The notes under the pieces were generated by a model. The model did no database searches. It saw nothing but the letters and a program-made list of their open reading frames with translations, and was not told the DNA's origin. Both the position numbers and the translations under genes were made by a program. A stretch of 64,000 nucleotides of DNA, taken from assembly GCF_016107555.1 (NCBI RefSeq), contig NZ_JABASU010000013.1, positions 1 through 64,000 of the forward strand, given 5' to 3'. This DNA comes from Psychrobacter celer (GTDB taxonomy: Bacteria > Pseudomonadota > Gammaproteobacteria > Pseudomonadales > Moraxellaceae). How positions within the stretch are numbered: position 1 is the stretch's first letter; each line of letters opens with the position of its first letter. Positions 1 through 8,383 of this stretch are shown one piece after another.

Positions 1-55
1 GTTGCGCCAATGGTAGTGTGGCTCCGGCCATGTGAGAGTAGGTCATCGTCAGCTC
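1..55 (+). rRNA. rrf: 5S ribosomal RNA, 3' end (partial)
   Basis: The first ~55 bases match the conserved 3' half of bacterial 5S rRNA: a GCGCC-AATGGTAGTGTGG block, then a CCAUGUGAGAGUAGG-type loop E/helix IV region and a terminal GTCAG. The 5' half lies outside the window. This is therefore the distal end of an rRNA operon read on the + strand. The exact 3' end is inferred to within a few bases. Confidence 0.85.
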
Positions 56-66
56 TCTATTCTAAG

Positions 67-101
67 AAGAGTCATCCTTAACCGGGTGGCTCTTTTTTTT
101 T
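67..101 (+). terminator. Rho-independent terminator of the rRNA operon
   Basis: An 11-base arm (67-77) pairs with 84-94, with G-U pairs, and is followed by a run of T to about 101. It lies ~12 bases after the 5S end, as expected for an rrn operon terminator. Confidence 0.8.
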
Positions 102-135
102 GCCTTTAATTTAGTCATTACCATGTGACCTACGC

Positions 136-161
136 AGCTATTCCTATTTAAAGGAATAGCT
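136..161. repeat. Perfect 9-bp inverted repeat
   Basis: AGCTATTCC (136-144) and GGAATAGCT (153-161) form a perfect hairpin with an 8-base AT-only loop. It has no T-run, so it is not a terminator. It sits between the two copies of the 5S tail. Confidence 0.6.
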
Positions 162-203
162 CTTGCGAAGCTAAAATTGGCATGCAATTTTTTAACGGTT
201 CTC

Positions 204-226
204 AGGTCATCGTCAGCTCCCTATTC
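204..226 (+). repeat. Second copy of the 5S rRNA 3' tail
   Basis: Bases 204-226 repeat bases 40-62 (5S 3' end plus spacer) with one difference (T to C). The upstream 5S body is absent. Like the real 5S, this fragment is followed at once by a terminator. It looks like the scar of a lost or recombined second 5S gene. Confidence 0.75.
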
Positions 227-230
227 CTAA

Positions 231-265
231 AGCCCCCTTAACTTAATTGTTAAAGGGGTTTTTTT
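231..265 (+). terminator. Rho-independent terminator after the 5S remnant
   Basis: CCCCTTAAC (34-42 of the 200 block) pairs with GTTAA(A)GGGG at 249-258 with one bulged A, followed by seven T. It is a second terminator, about 160 bases after the first. The rest of 266-497 has no recognisable gene; it is AT-rich and probably holds the promoter of the TRAP operon. Confidence 0.75.
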
Positions 266-497
266 GGGGAAGCTGTTATTGGCTTTGGTTCTAGTAAGCG
301 GCTTTTGACTTAATAACAAGTTTATGCCTCCAAAATGATTTGCCTTATATCATTATAACTGATAATTTTAAATAGTAATATTTATTACAGGTCTATAAAA
401 GGATGTTTTAGGCTTGTAACGTCATAAATGATTTGACGAGGTAAATACTAAGTTTTTCTTTGATCTTTATTCTTACAGTTATCAAAAGGAATTGATA

Positions 498-1556
498 ATG
501 AAGTTAGCTCCCCTTTTTTCGATTGGTGCATTAGCTACCGCGAGTCTTTTTGGTTGTTCAAATCAATCTGCGGATAGTACCGATGGTGTATCAGCAAATT
601 CTCAAGAAACCACTGTTCTACGTTTTTCTCATTTTTGGCCTGCAACCTCCTCAATCAGTACAGAAGTTTTTGAGCCATGGGCCAAGCAAATCGAAACTGA
701 TTCTGATGGCCGATTAAAAGTTGAGCTATACCCTTCAGCAGGTCTTGCAAAAGCTGACGTGACCTATGAGTCCGCTGCTAAAGGCACCATAGATATTGGC
801 TCACAAGCGCATGGTTATACCAGCGGACGTTTCCCATTAACGCAGATCACTGAGCTTCCAGGTTTGTCTAATTCTGCCACACAGATGGGCTGTATGCTAC
901 AAACCCTCTATGATGACGGCACCTTGGCCGGTGAGTATGAAGACTCACATCTCCTCTTTATGTATGGTGCTGGACCTGGCTCTTTGCACACGACCGATAA
1001 GCTAATACGCACGCCAGCAGATATGAAGGGCATGCGTATTCGTCGTCCTTCTGCGGTTGCTGGTGATATCATAGAAAGTGCTGGAGCCTCGCCTGTGGGT
1101 TTGCCTGCTAATGATATGTATACTTCTTTACAGCGCGGTGTCGTTGATGGTTTGAGCTTTCCGTGGGAAGCTGTGACAGCTTTTAAAATAGACGAAATCA
1201 CCAAGTATCATACCAATATTCCTTTTTATAGCTCTGCCCTGATGGTCACGATGAATAAGGACAAATACGACGCCCTGCCTGATGATTTAAAACAAGTTCT
1301 TGATAACAACTCAGGCATGGCGCTTGCCAAAAAGGTAGGTGAAGTATTTGATAAGCATGACGATATGGCAATAAAAGCGGCCCAAGCTAAAGGTGATGAG
1401 ATTGTGGAGATTCCAGATCCATTAAATGATCCGGATTGGCGAGGCCCGTTATTAGAAGGCACAAAGAAATATCTCAAAGATGTAAATGCTTTGGGCCTAG
1501 ATGCAGATAGTGTCTACGAAAAAGCCAAAGCCGCCAGCGCTGCCTGCAAGGTCTAA
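498..1556 (+). CDS. dctP: TRAP transporter substrate-binding protein, DctP family
   Basis: This is the periplasmic solute receptor of a tripartite ATP-independent (TRAP) transporter for small carboxylates. It has a signal peptide ending in LFGC (Cys20), suggesting a lipoprotein anchor. It also has the family hallmark around residues 177-219 (GMRIRR...SAGASPVGLP...LQRGVVDG), where the substrate carboxylate is bound. I chose the ATG at 498, which has AAGGA seven bases upstream, over a TTG two codons earlier. It is followed after 17 bases by the two membrane subunits, so it is the first gene of a three-gene operon. The substrate cannot be read from sequence; C4-dicarboxylates or another organic acid are plausible. 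Length (352 aa) is normal. Confidence 0.93.
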   Translation: MKLAPLFSIGALATASLFGCSNQSADSTDGVSANSQETTVLRFSHFWPATSSISTEVFEPWAKQIETDSDGRLKVELYPSAGLAKADVTYESAAKGTIDIGSQAHGYTSGRFPLTQITELPGLSNSATQMGCMLQTLYDDGTLAGEYEDSHLLFMYGAGPGSLHTTDKLIRTPADMKGMRIRRPSAVAGDIIESAGASPVGLPANDMYTSLQRGVVDGLSFPWEAVTAFKIDEITKYHTNIPFYSSALMVTMNKDKYDALPDDLKQVLDNNSGMALAKKVGEVFDKHDDMAIKAAQAKGDEIVEIPDPLNDPDWRGPLLEGTKKYLKDVNALGLDADSVYEKAKAASAACKV

Positions 1557-1573
1557 CCTAAAGGAGTCGCCGC

Positions 1574-2101
1574 ATGACCTACTTGGTCAAAATCAGTACC
1601 TTCATCTCACGGCTATGTCAGCTCATCGGTGGTATCAGTCTGATCATCATCGTTTTGACCACCATGTTAGATGTTATCGCCCGTTATATCTTCAAGCTCA
1701 CCGGCGGTGAGTTTGGTTTCACTGTCAAAGGCAGCGTCGAGATTGTTTCTTATTTTATGCTGTTTGCGCTATTAGCTGCCTTTGCCGCTTTTGTCGAACG
1801 CTCACAAATCATTGTTGATGTTTTCACCCAAAAGATGCCCAAGTCTATCAAAGGCTATATGATGGGCGTCTTTATGCTGGGGTTCTTTATCATCGGTATC
1901 GTCTTTGCTTGGGGGCTGTTTGAGAGCGCTGTTGATGCTATCGAGTTTGGCAAAGTCACCCAGGATTTGCGGGTTTCAATGATGCCCATTTATCTTGTCA
2001 GCGCCTTTTTAAGTGCTTTGCTGGCCATTCGATCCTTGATCGAGTCCATCAATATCTTTAAGACAGGCGAGTTTTTTGACGCTGAGGAGACAGGCGCATG
2101 A
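1574..2101 (+). CDS. dctQ: TRAP transporter small permease subunit, DctQ family
   Basis: This 175-residue inner-membrane protein has four hydrophobic segments (roughly 16-40, 56-76, 96-118 and 136-158), the DctQ layout. The family mediates docking between the binding protein and the large permease and couples transport to a sodium gradient. AAGGAG precedes the ATG. Its last codons overlap the next start by four bases (ATGA at 2098), so the two membrane subunits are probably translationally coupled. Confidence 0.92.
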   Translation: MTYLVKISTFISRLCQLIGGISLIIIVLTTMLDVIARYIFKLTGGEFGFTVKGSVEIVSYFMLFALLAAFAAFVERSQIIVDVFTQKMPKSIKGYMMGVFMLGFFIIGIVFAWGLFESAVDAIEFGKVTQDLRVSMMPIYLVSAFLSALLAIRSLIESINIFKTGEFFDAEETGA

Positions 2102-3387
2102 GTCCAGAAATCGTTGGAGCCATTGGCTTAGTTGTCATGATCCTACTCGTCATCTTACGAGTACCCGTTGCCCTTGCTATGCTTGGTGTTGGTCTGGTCG
2201 GCTTTGGCGCTGTGACGGCACCGAGTGGCGCTGTACAAATGCTCAAAGACCTCCCCGTAGATGTCTTAGCCAAATATGACTTTAGTGCCATTCCGCTATT
2301 TATCTTGATGGGCGTTTTTGCCACTCATTCTGGTATGGCGGGCAAATTGTTTGAAGCAACCCGCACCATCTTTGGCGGTGTTAGGGGCAGTTTGGGAATC
2401 GCCGGTATCGGTTCATCGGGTATCTTTGCCTCAATCTCGGGATCATCGTTAGCGACCGCCTCTACCATGACCAAAGTGGCCTTACCGCAAATGGAGAAGT
2501 ATGGCTATCAGCCAGGCTTTGCCTGCGGCATTTTAGCGGCTGGTGGTACACTTGGGATTATGATTCCGCCCAGTATTGCCTTACTGGTTTATGCCATTTT
2601 GACCCAGCAGTCGGTCGGTGACATGTTTATTGCAGGATTTTTGCCGGGTATGCTAGGTATGGTCATGTATTCGATCACTGTCATGATCATGGTGCGCTGG
2701 AAACCACACTTGGCGCAGCGCGGTGAGTCTACCTCATGGAAAGCCAAGCTTGTAGCGTTGACAGGACTCATTCCCTTTAGCTTTATCTTCATCGTTATTA
2801 TCGCTGGTATTTTCTTTGGGTTATTTACTCCAACGGAAGGCGCTGCTGTCGGGGCGTTCGTTTCTTGGGCTTATGCGTTTGCCAAAGGCATGCGTATGAA
2901 GGGACTGAAGCAGTCGTTGATTGAAACCTTAGCATTATCTGCAGTGGTGTTTTTCATGCTACTAGGTGCAGAGGCACTGGGCTATTTTATCTCAGTCTCT
3001 AGATTGTCATATACCTTAGCGAGCTGGATTGGTACCTTGGCAGTGAGTCCGATGGTGGTGCTGATTTGTATTTTGATCATGTACTTCTTATTAGGGCTGT
3101 TTATGGATGCCTTGGCGATGCTGGTCATCACCATTCCGGTGGTGTATCCGATCATTATAGCCTTAGGGTTTGATCCGGTATGGTTTGGTATCATCGCAGT
3201 ACTGACGGTAGAGCTTGGACTGATTACGCCGCCGATGGGCATGAACATCTTTGTGATTAAGGCGATGGCACCGCATATTAAGCTGTCCGATATGTTTCGA
3301 GGGGTGGCGCCGTTTATTGTTTCCGATGTGATTCGCTTGGTGATTTTGGTGGCGTTCCCTGCGATTTCTCTAGTACTGCTAGCATAA
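2098..3387 (+). CDS. dctM: TRAP transporter large permease subunit, DctM family
   Basis: This 429-residue polytopic protein carries the transport channel of the TRAP system. It shows typical DctM features: the conserved AIPLFILMG segment near residue 65, a GSSGIFASISGSS glycine/serine stretch near 103-115, GTLGIMIPPS near 152-161, and ELGLITPPMGMN near the C-terminus. It overlaps dctQ by four bases and closes the operon, which ends at a strong terminator 43 bases downstream. Substrate unknown. Confidence 0.95.
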   Translation: MSPEIVGAIGLVVMILLVILRVPVALAMLGVGLVGFGAVTAPSGAVQMLKDLPVDVLAKYDFSAIPLFILMGVFATHSGMAGKLFEATRTIFGGVRGSLGIAGIGSSGIFASISGSSLATASTMTKVALPQMEKYGYQPGFACGILAAGGTLGIMIPPSIALLVYAILTQQSVGDMFIAGFLPGMLGMVMYSITVMIMVRWKPHLAQRGESTSWKAKLVALTGLIPFSFIFIVIIAGIFFGLFTPTEGAAVGAFVSWAYAFAKGMRMKGLKQSLIETLALSAVVFFMLLGAEALGYFISVSRLSYTLASWIGTLAVSPMVVLICILIMYFLLGLFMDALAMLVITIPVVYPIIIALGFDPVWFGIIAVLTVELGLITPPMGMNIFVIKAMAPHIKLSDMFRGVAPFIVSDVIRLVILVAFPAISLVLLA

Positions 3388-3429
3388 CCTTTCTCAGATA
3401 ATAGTCTAAATGGTAACTGTGTTTAAATG

Positions 3430-3462
3430 GCCATATTGTTTATAAAGCAATATGGCTTTTTT
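3430..3462 (+). terminator. Rho-independent terminator of the TRAP operon
   Basis: GCCATATTG (3430-3438) pairs perfectly with CAATATGGC (3448-3456), with a 9-base loop and TTTTTT after the stem. Confidence 0.9.
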
Positions 3463-3591
3463 GTTGTAATAGTTGAACGATCACGCTCGCTATCGGTGCT
3501 AGCGCCAGTCATAAAAGTGCCATATATCTTCTGATAGCGCCTTGTTACAATAAACTCTACCATGGAGCCTGACAACTGAGAGCCTTTTATT

Positions 3592-4617
3592 ATGGCAGTT
3601 GATTTTAGTAATACGTTGATTGTAGCGATCTCTGCAACAGCACTGTTTGATTTAACGGAGTCTGAGAGCTATTTGTCGCAGTTATTAGCGCAGCATCCTG
3701 ATACGGCCATTAAAGCGTTTCGCGATTATATGACGGAGCGCGAAAACGATCCTTTAAGCATTGGCGCAGGCTATCCCCTGATAAAAGCGCTGCTAAACCT
3801 GAACAGATACTGTCAGGCTGACAGTCAAGAAACTGAGCTAGAAGCGCCGCTGGTTGAGGTGGTTATCGTCTCAAAAAGCAGCCCTGATACTGGTATTCAG
3901 GTTCTCAATGCCATTCGTGAGCATGGCCTCAATATTTCTCGATCAGCTTTTATCTCAGGTAGCCCGGTGGCGCCTTATATCGATGATTTTAATGTGGACT
4001 TGTTTTTGACCACCAATCGCGAGGACGCTCAGCAAGTTGCGGATGCCAATATTTGTGCGTGTGCCATCTTGGATGCGACGCCTGTCAATACTTATGAGCT
4101 GGATACTCAGCAGCTGCGTATCGCTTTTGATGGTGATGCGGTGCTTTTTGATGACTCAGGTGAGCTGCTTTATAAGCAAAAAGGGTTACGCGCCTTTCAT
4201 GACCGTGAAGCCAAAATGCGGGATTTGCCGATAGAGAAGGGGCCGTATGCCGAGCTCTTGATTAAGCTCTCAAACTTGCAAGAGTGTCTGCCAGCAGGGC
4301 TTAGCTACTCTCCGATAAAAATCGCTCTGGTAACCGCTCGCAATGCCCCTGCCGATCTGCGGGCCATCAAAACATTGCGAGAGTGGGGCGTCAATGTCGA
4401 TATGGCGTTTTTTTTGGGTGGACTAGAAAAGACAGCGGTGCTCAGAACCTTTGCGCCGCATATCTTTTTTGATGATTCAATCCAGCATATCGATGCGGCG
4501 CGCCGTTTTATCCCAACGGCTTTGGTGCCTTATCATTCAGCCTCGTTGCTGCATGGTGATAGCTATTTGGCCGCTGATAAAGAAAACAGTCTGCTATTTA
4601 TACCAGTTCCACGTTAA
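3592..4617 (+). CDS. Cytosolic 5'-nucleotidase family protein
   Basis: It resembles the 5'-nucleotidase family typified by eukaryotic NT5C1 (PF06189), HAD-fold enzymes that dephosphorylate nucleoside monophosphates. Seen in the 341-residue protein: DGDAVLF (180-186) as HAD motif I, LVTARNAP (246-253) as motif II, and HIFFDDS (290-296) as the acidic metal-binding motif. The N-terminal ~85 residues are family-specific. It is a single gene between the TRAP terminator and a palindromic element that starts right after its stop codon. No operon partner. Preferred nucleotide unknown. Confidence 0.85.
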   Translation: MAVDFSNTLIVAISATALFDLTESESYLSQLLAQHPDTAIKAFRDYMTERENDPLSIGAGYPLIKALLNLNRYCQADSQETELEAPLVEVVIVSKSSPDTGIQVLNAIREHGLNISRSAFISGSPVAPYIDDFNVDLFLTTNREDAQQVADANICACAILDATPVNTYELDTQQLRIAFDGDAVLFDDSGELLYKQKGLRAFHDREAKMRDLPIEKGPYAELLIKLSNLQECLPAGLSYSPIKIALVTARNAPADLRAIKTLREWGVNVDMAFFLGGLEKTAVLRTFAPHIFFDDSIQHIDAARRFIPTALVPYHSASLLHGDSYLAADKENSLLFIPVPR

Positions 4618-4622
4618 CAGAC

Positions 4623-4806
4623 AATGTATAGTTAGCTGAATGTAAAACTGTTATGGATTTAAACGCGCTACTGGTATAAATTTTACTTGCGTGCTGCGTT
4701 CCCAGAGGCTGAGCAACCTACGTTTAAAAATAGCATCCCAGTAGCGCTATGACATTTTTAGAGTGTATCGACTATATCTGTTTTATTTAGAATCGACTAT
4801 AGCATA
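4623..4806. mobile_element. MITE-like palindromic element, copy A
   Basis: A non-coding block directly after the 5'-nucleotidase. It contains a perfect 10-bp inverted repeat, GCGCTACTGG (4665-4674) and CCAGTAGCGC (4738-4747). Its outer arms are imperfect inverted repeats (about 4627-4650 and 4778-4803, sharing TATAGT...TAAAAC-type sequence). Its core (CTTGCGTGCTG...CAGAGGCT, 4686-4710) matches the reverse complement of copy B at 43171-43196, and its right arm matches copy B near 43236-43260. No ORF inside. The ends are approximate. Confidence 0.6.
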
Positions 4807-4847
4807 AAAATTAAATACAAAGCATAGAGTCAAGGGCAGGTCACGAT

Positions 4848-5450
4848 ATGAATGGGCAGCAGTTATTTTCTCTCATCATGACACGGGTCAAACAAGTCAT
4901 CGGACTATATGCTTTTGTGCTGATGCCGATGTGGGGGATGTTTTTTTTAAATGAAACGGTCTTTTTTGGCATCTGGAATGTGTTTGGTATTGTACCGCGC
5001 GCCTTAGATGTAGGTAGCATGATTGGGATAGTCGCTTCATGGACAATGCACGGCAACTTTTCTCACTTATTGGGCAATACCATCACGTTGTTGCAGATTT
5101 TATTTTTGTTTGGCTTGTTTGAAAAAAACGCCTATCGTACGGTGATTAAGCTGGTGATTGCCTCAGGGCTGGTCACTTGGGTCATTGGTTCGCCGTCTTC
5201 TATTCATATCGGCGCATCGGGGCTATGCTTTGCCATGATTGGGTATATGATCGGCGGCGCGGTATTTGCCAGACGTTGGGGCTACCTGCTCGCTTGTATT
5301 GTCATGGGTACAGGCTATTGGTTGATTATCAAGCAAGGTTTGATGCCGCAGCAAGGCATTTCATTTGCCGCGCATTTCGGCGGCTTGTGCGCCGGTCTGC
5401 TATTGGGTGCCAACTCCAAACATACCTATCAGGTAGGCTCTATACGCTAA
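4848..5450 (+). CDS. Rhomboid family intramembrane serine protease
   Basis: A 200-residue membrane protein with about six transmembrane helices. It has the rhomboid signature: HGNFSHLLGN (68-77, with the oxyanion His/Asn), the nucleophile Ser124 in GASG (122-125), and catalytic His176 in AAHFGG (174-179). These residues are complete, so the protease is probably active and cleaves membrane proteins within the lipid bilayer. It lacks any cytoplasmic domain and is one of the short rhomboids. No partner gene is evident; the next gene is convergent. Confidence 0.9.
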   Translation: MNGQQLFSLIMTRVKQVIGLYAFVLMPMWGMFFLNETVFFGIWNVFGIVPRALDVGSMIGIVASWTMHGNFSHLLGNTITLLQILFLFGLFEKNAYRTVIKLVIASGLVTWVIGSPSSIHIGASGLCFAMIGYMIGGAVFARRWGYLLACIVMGTGYWLIIKQGLMPQQGISFAAHFGGLCAGLLLGANSKHTYQVGSIR

Positions 5451-5464
5451 ACATGCCAGAGACG

Positions 5465-6013
5465 TTATGGATTACTATCTGTGCAAACACTGATAAATAA
5501 AGAATCCGCTTTGGTCAATGGGTGCCATGTGCTGGTTTGCTGCACATGCTCATCAAGCGATAGGATGCTGCCTGCTTTTGGCAATATATAATCTGCACGC
5601 GCAGGCGCCGCGCAATCGATGACTTGCGGGATTTTTTGTACGCTTCTACGTCTTTCAAACAAATAAAGAGTGACTAAGTGCATATCGGCATTGTCTACTT
5701 GGACACGGGCATTTTTGATATCTGCGGCGATAAAACGCAGTATTTGCGGCTTGACATAAGACCAAGGCCGAAACCAAGTGCGACTCTCTGCTGTTTTGAC
5801 CACCTCTACGCCCGTGGGTAACTTGCTGACTTGCTGAGAATACCAGTTATATTCTTGATGAATTTGGAAGGTAAAAATGCCAATCGCTGCAAAGAGTGGC
5901 ACCAGCCACTTTGGCGCGCGTTTGCCCGCCAGTTTACTAAGGTGAGTTATAATCAGTGCCAGTCCAGCCATACCAAACGCTGCGGCCATGGTGGCAATAA
6001 ACTCAAAAAGCAT
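5465..6013 (-). CDS. Conserved hypothetical membrane protein
   Basis: I do not recognise a named family. The 182-residue product has two hydrophobic helices near the N-terminus (about 4-26 and 36-53), then a soluble C-terminal part with three cysteines. It is convergent with the rhomboid gene (15 bases apart). The reading frame is intact. Function unknown. Confidence 0.6.
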   Translation of the reverse strand: MLFEFIATMAAAFGMAGLALIITHLSKLAGKRAPKWLVPLFAAIGIFTFQIHQEYNWYSQQVSKLPTGVEVVKTAESRTWFRPWSYVKPQILRFIAADIKNARVQVDNADMHLVTLYLFERRRSVQKIPQVIDCAAPARADYILPKAGSILSLDEHVQQTSTWHPLTKADSLFISVCTDSNP

Positions 6014-6110
6014 AAAATCTTCCTTCTTAATCGGTTAGAGCGGTTTGCGTTTTATTTAGGCAAAAACAAATCTGGCAACCATCCAAGACTTATTCTGCAC
6101 CTAAAGGGAT

Positions 6111-6148
6111 AAAAAAATCACTCACAAGCAGCGCCTGCCTGTGAGTGA
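6111..6148 (-). terminator. Rho-independent terminator (minus strand)
   Basis: TCACTCACA (6118-6126) pairs with TGTGAGTGA (6140-6148). On the minus strand the stem is followed by seven T (A-run at 6111-6117). It lies ~100 bases after the symporter gene that it should terminate. Confidence 0.85.
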
Positions 6149-6250
6149 CACTTTACGTATGATATCTATAATCATTCCAAGAAAAAAAGTGACGTTCAAC
6201 ATTTATCCTTTTAGCGTGGTTTGATTATAGAGCCCACATGGCTCGTACGC

Positions 6251-8119
6251 CTAGTGGTCGATGGCACCGCCAGCGCCGCGCGGAGAGCGAACACTTTCAA
6301 CCAGCTCTTGGATGTGCAGCGGTGGCGCTTTTGTCGAATAAGAAACGATAAAGGCGACTGCAAAGTTAATCAGCGCGCCAATGGCCCCAAACGACAGCGG
6401 TGAGATACCAAACAACCAGTACTCTGCGGTATCGGGGAAGTTGGCAGTACCACTGATAAAGAACCAGCCTTTAAAGACAAAGATATATACCAAGGTCGTG
6501 ATAAGGCCGGCGAGCATCCCGCAGATAGCACCTAAGTTATTAATACGCTTAGAGAAAATACCCATCATCAGCGCGGGGAACAAGGAGGCGCCAGCGATAC
6601 CAAAGGCCAAGGCCACCACCTGTGCGGCAAACCCTGGCGGATTTAGGCCAAGCCACGTTGCCACCACAATCGCAATCGCCATAGAGATTCGAGCAACTTG
6701 TAGCTCTCCTTTATCAGTGATGTTTGGGTTGAGGTTTCGTTTGATTAAGTCGTGACTAATGGCAGACGAGATGGCCAGCAACAATCCTGCCGCAGTCGAT
6801 AGCGCAGCTGCCAAACCACCAGCAGCGATAAGACCGATCACCCAAGGTGGCAGCTGAGCAATCTCTGGATTGGCCAAGACTAAGATATCGTTATTGACAT
6901 CCAGCTCATTACCCGCCCAACCTGCTTCAGCAAAGCGTCCATCAAGCTCTTGGTCGTGAGCGGCTTGCGCCTTGGCGACTTCTGCTGTAGCAGCGGTGAC
7001 ATCGCCACCATCCGCTTCAGCGGTGTTGAGGGCTACTTGAGCGGCACCAAGTCCACTGTCGTTATACATCTGGATACGACCATCATTGTTTAGATCGTTA
7101 TACTTGATAAGCCCTGTGTCTTCCCATGTTGCCATCCAGTCTGGACGTTGATCATACTCTAAAGATGCTTCTGCAACCCCTTGTGGATAGACCGTATCAA
7201 TGAGGTTTAGACGAGCCATCGCACCTACCGCTGGAGCAGTAAAGTACAATAGCGAGATGAATACTAGTGTCCAACCCGCTGTCCAGCGCGCATCAGCGAC
7301 TTTTGGTACGGTAAAGAAGCGAATGATAACGTGTGGTAGGCCTGCTGTACCAATCATAAGTGATAGCGTAAACAGTACCATGTTAAGCTTGTTTGGCACA
7401 TCAGCAGTATAAGCAGCAAAACCAAGATCAGTGACTACTTGATCAAGCTTGGTCAAAATAGGCACGCCGGACTCAGCATGCGTAGAAAACAGACCCAAAC
7501 CTGGAATAGGGTTGCCGGTCAGCTCAAGCGAGATAAAGACAGCCGGAATGGTATAGGCAATCATCAAGACGATGTACTGAGCGACCTGTGTATAGGTAAT
7601 GCCTTTCATACCGCCTAGTACTGCGTAGAAAAACACGACTACTGCGGCAATGAGAAGACCTGTGTCATTCTCCACTTCCAAAAAGCGAGAGAAAGCAACA
7701 CCTGCACCAGTCATCTGTCCGATAACATAGGTGGTCGATGCCACAATCAGACAAACCACCGCAATCATCGCTGCTGTCTTGGAATAAAAGCGATCGGATA
7801 TAAAGTCTGGAACCGTAAACTTACCGAATTTACGTAAGTATGGGGCAAGCAACATAGCGAGTAGTACATAACCGCCTGTCCAGCCCATCAAATAAGTTGA
7901 AGCACCATAACCACCAGCAGCAATCAAACCTGCCATGGAGATAAAGGACGCCGCACTCATCCAGTCAGCAGCGGTAGCCATACCGTTTACAACTGGATGC
8001 ACGCCGCCGCCTGCCACATAGAATTCACTGGTGGTCCCAGCACGTGCCCAAATCGCGATACCGAAGTACAGCGCGAAAGACGCTCCTACAAAAATAATAT
8101 TAATTATATATTGGCTCAT
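6251..8119 (-). CDS. Sodium:solute symporter, VC_2705 subfamily (large subunit)
   Basis: A 622-residue member of the solute:sodium symporter family, related to acetate permease ActP. The subfamily is recognised by its length, by the N-terminal segment with FYVAGGGVHPVVNG, and by a long hydrophilic insert (about 325-415) not present in ordinary ActP. The insert contains DLNNDGRI (about 342-349), which resembles an EF-hand calcium loop. It is preceded by the small DUF4212 partner; a GAGGA ribosome site overlaps that gene's stop and the start lies 3 bases after it. It probably imports a short carboxylate with Na+; the substrate is inferred only. Confidence 0.88.
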   Translation of the reverse strand: MSQYIINIIFVGASFALYFGIAIWARAGTTSEFYVAGGGVHPVVNGMATAADWMSAASFISMAGLIAAGGYGASTYLMGWTGGYVLLAMLLAPYLRKFGKFTVPDFISDRFYSKTAAMIAVVCLIVASTTYVIGQMTGAGVAFSRFLEVENDTGLLIAAVVVFFYAVLGGMKGITYTQVAQYIVLMIAYTIPAVFISLELTGNPIPGLGLFSTHAESGVPILTKLDQVVTDLGFAAYTADVPNKLNMVLFTLSLMIGTAGLPHVIIRFFTVPKVADARWTAGWTLVFISLLYFTAPAVGAMARLNLIDTVYPQGVAEASLEYDQRPDWMATWEDTGLIKYNDLNNDGRIQMYNDSGLGAAQVALNTAEADGGDVTAATAEVAKAQAAHDQELDGRFAEAGWAGNELDVNNDILVLANPEIAQLPPWVIGLIAAGGLAAALSTAAGLLLAISSAISHDLIKRNLNPNITDKGELQVARISMAIAIVVATWLGLNPPGFAAQVVALAFGIAGASLFPALMMGIFSKRINNLGAICGMLAGLITTLVYIFVFKGWFFISGTANFPDTAEYWLFGISPLSFGAIGALINFAVAFIVSYSTKAPPLHIQELVESVRSPRGAGGAIDH

Positions 8120-8122
8120 GAT

Positions 8123-8383
8123 CTATTCCTCATCTACGCCATATTGTTTGTCCAACTTATTCATACGCCAAGCGTAGAAAAAAATTAAGACGATAAAAAC
8201 CCCGATAGAACCTTGCTGGGCAAACCAAAAGCCCAAATCAGTGCCACCGATTTTTATACCTGCCAAAAGAGGACGTAAGAGAATAGCAAAGCCATACGAG
8301 CATAATGCCCAAATGATAAGGCTGCCTAAAATGAGACGGACATTGGCACGCCAATAGCCGGATGGATCGTTGTGGTTTTCCAT
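8123..8383 (-). CDS. DUF4212 small subunit of sodium:solute symporter
   Basis: An 86-residue protein with two transmembrane helices (about 14-36 and 51-69). It is of the DUF4212 / putative sodium:solute symporter small subunit family, which is found next to VC_2705-type large subunits. It carries the typical YW..N.RLI start. GGAGT precedes the ATG. It is the first gene of the two-gene minus-strand operon. Confidence 0.88.
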   Translation of the reverse strand: MENHNDPSGYWRANVRLILGSLIIWALCSYGFAILLRPLLAGIKIGGTDLGFWFAQQGSIGVFIVLIFFYAWRMNKLDKQYGVDEE

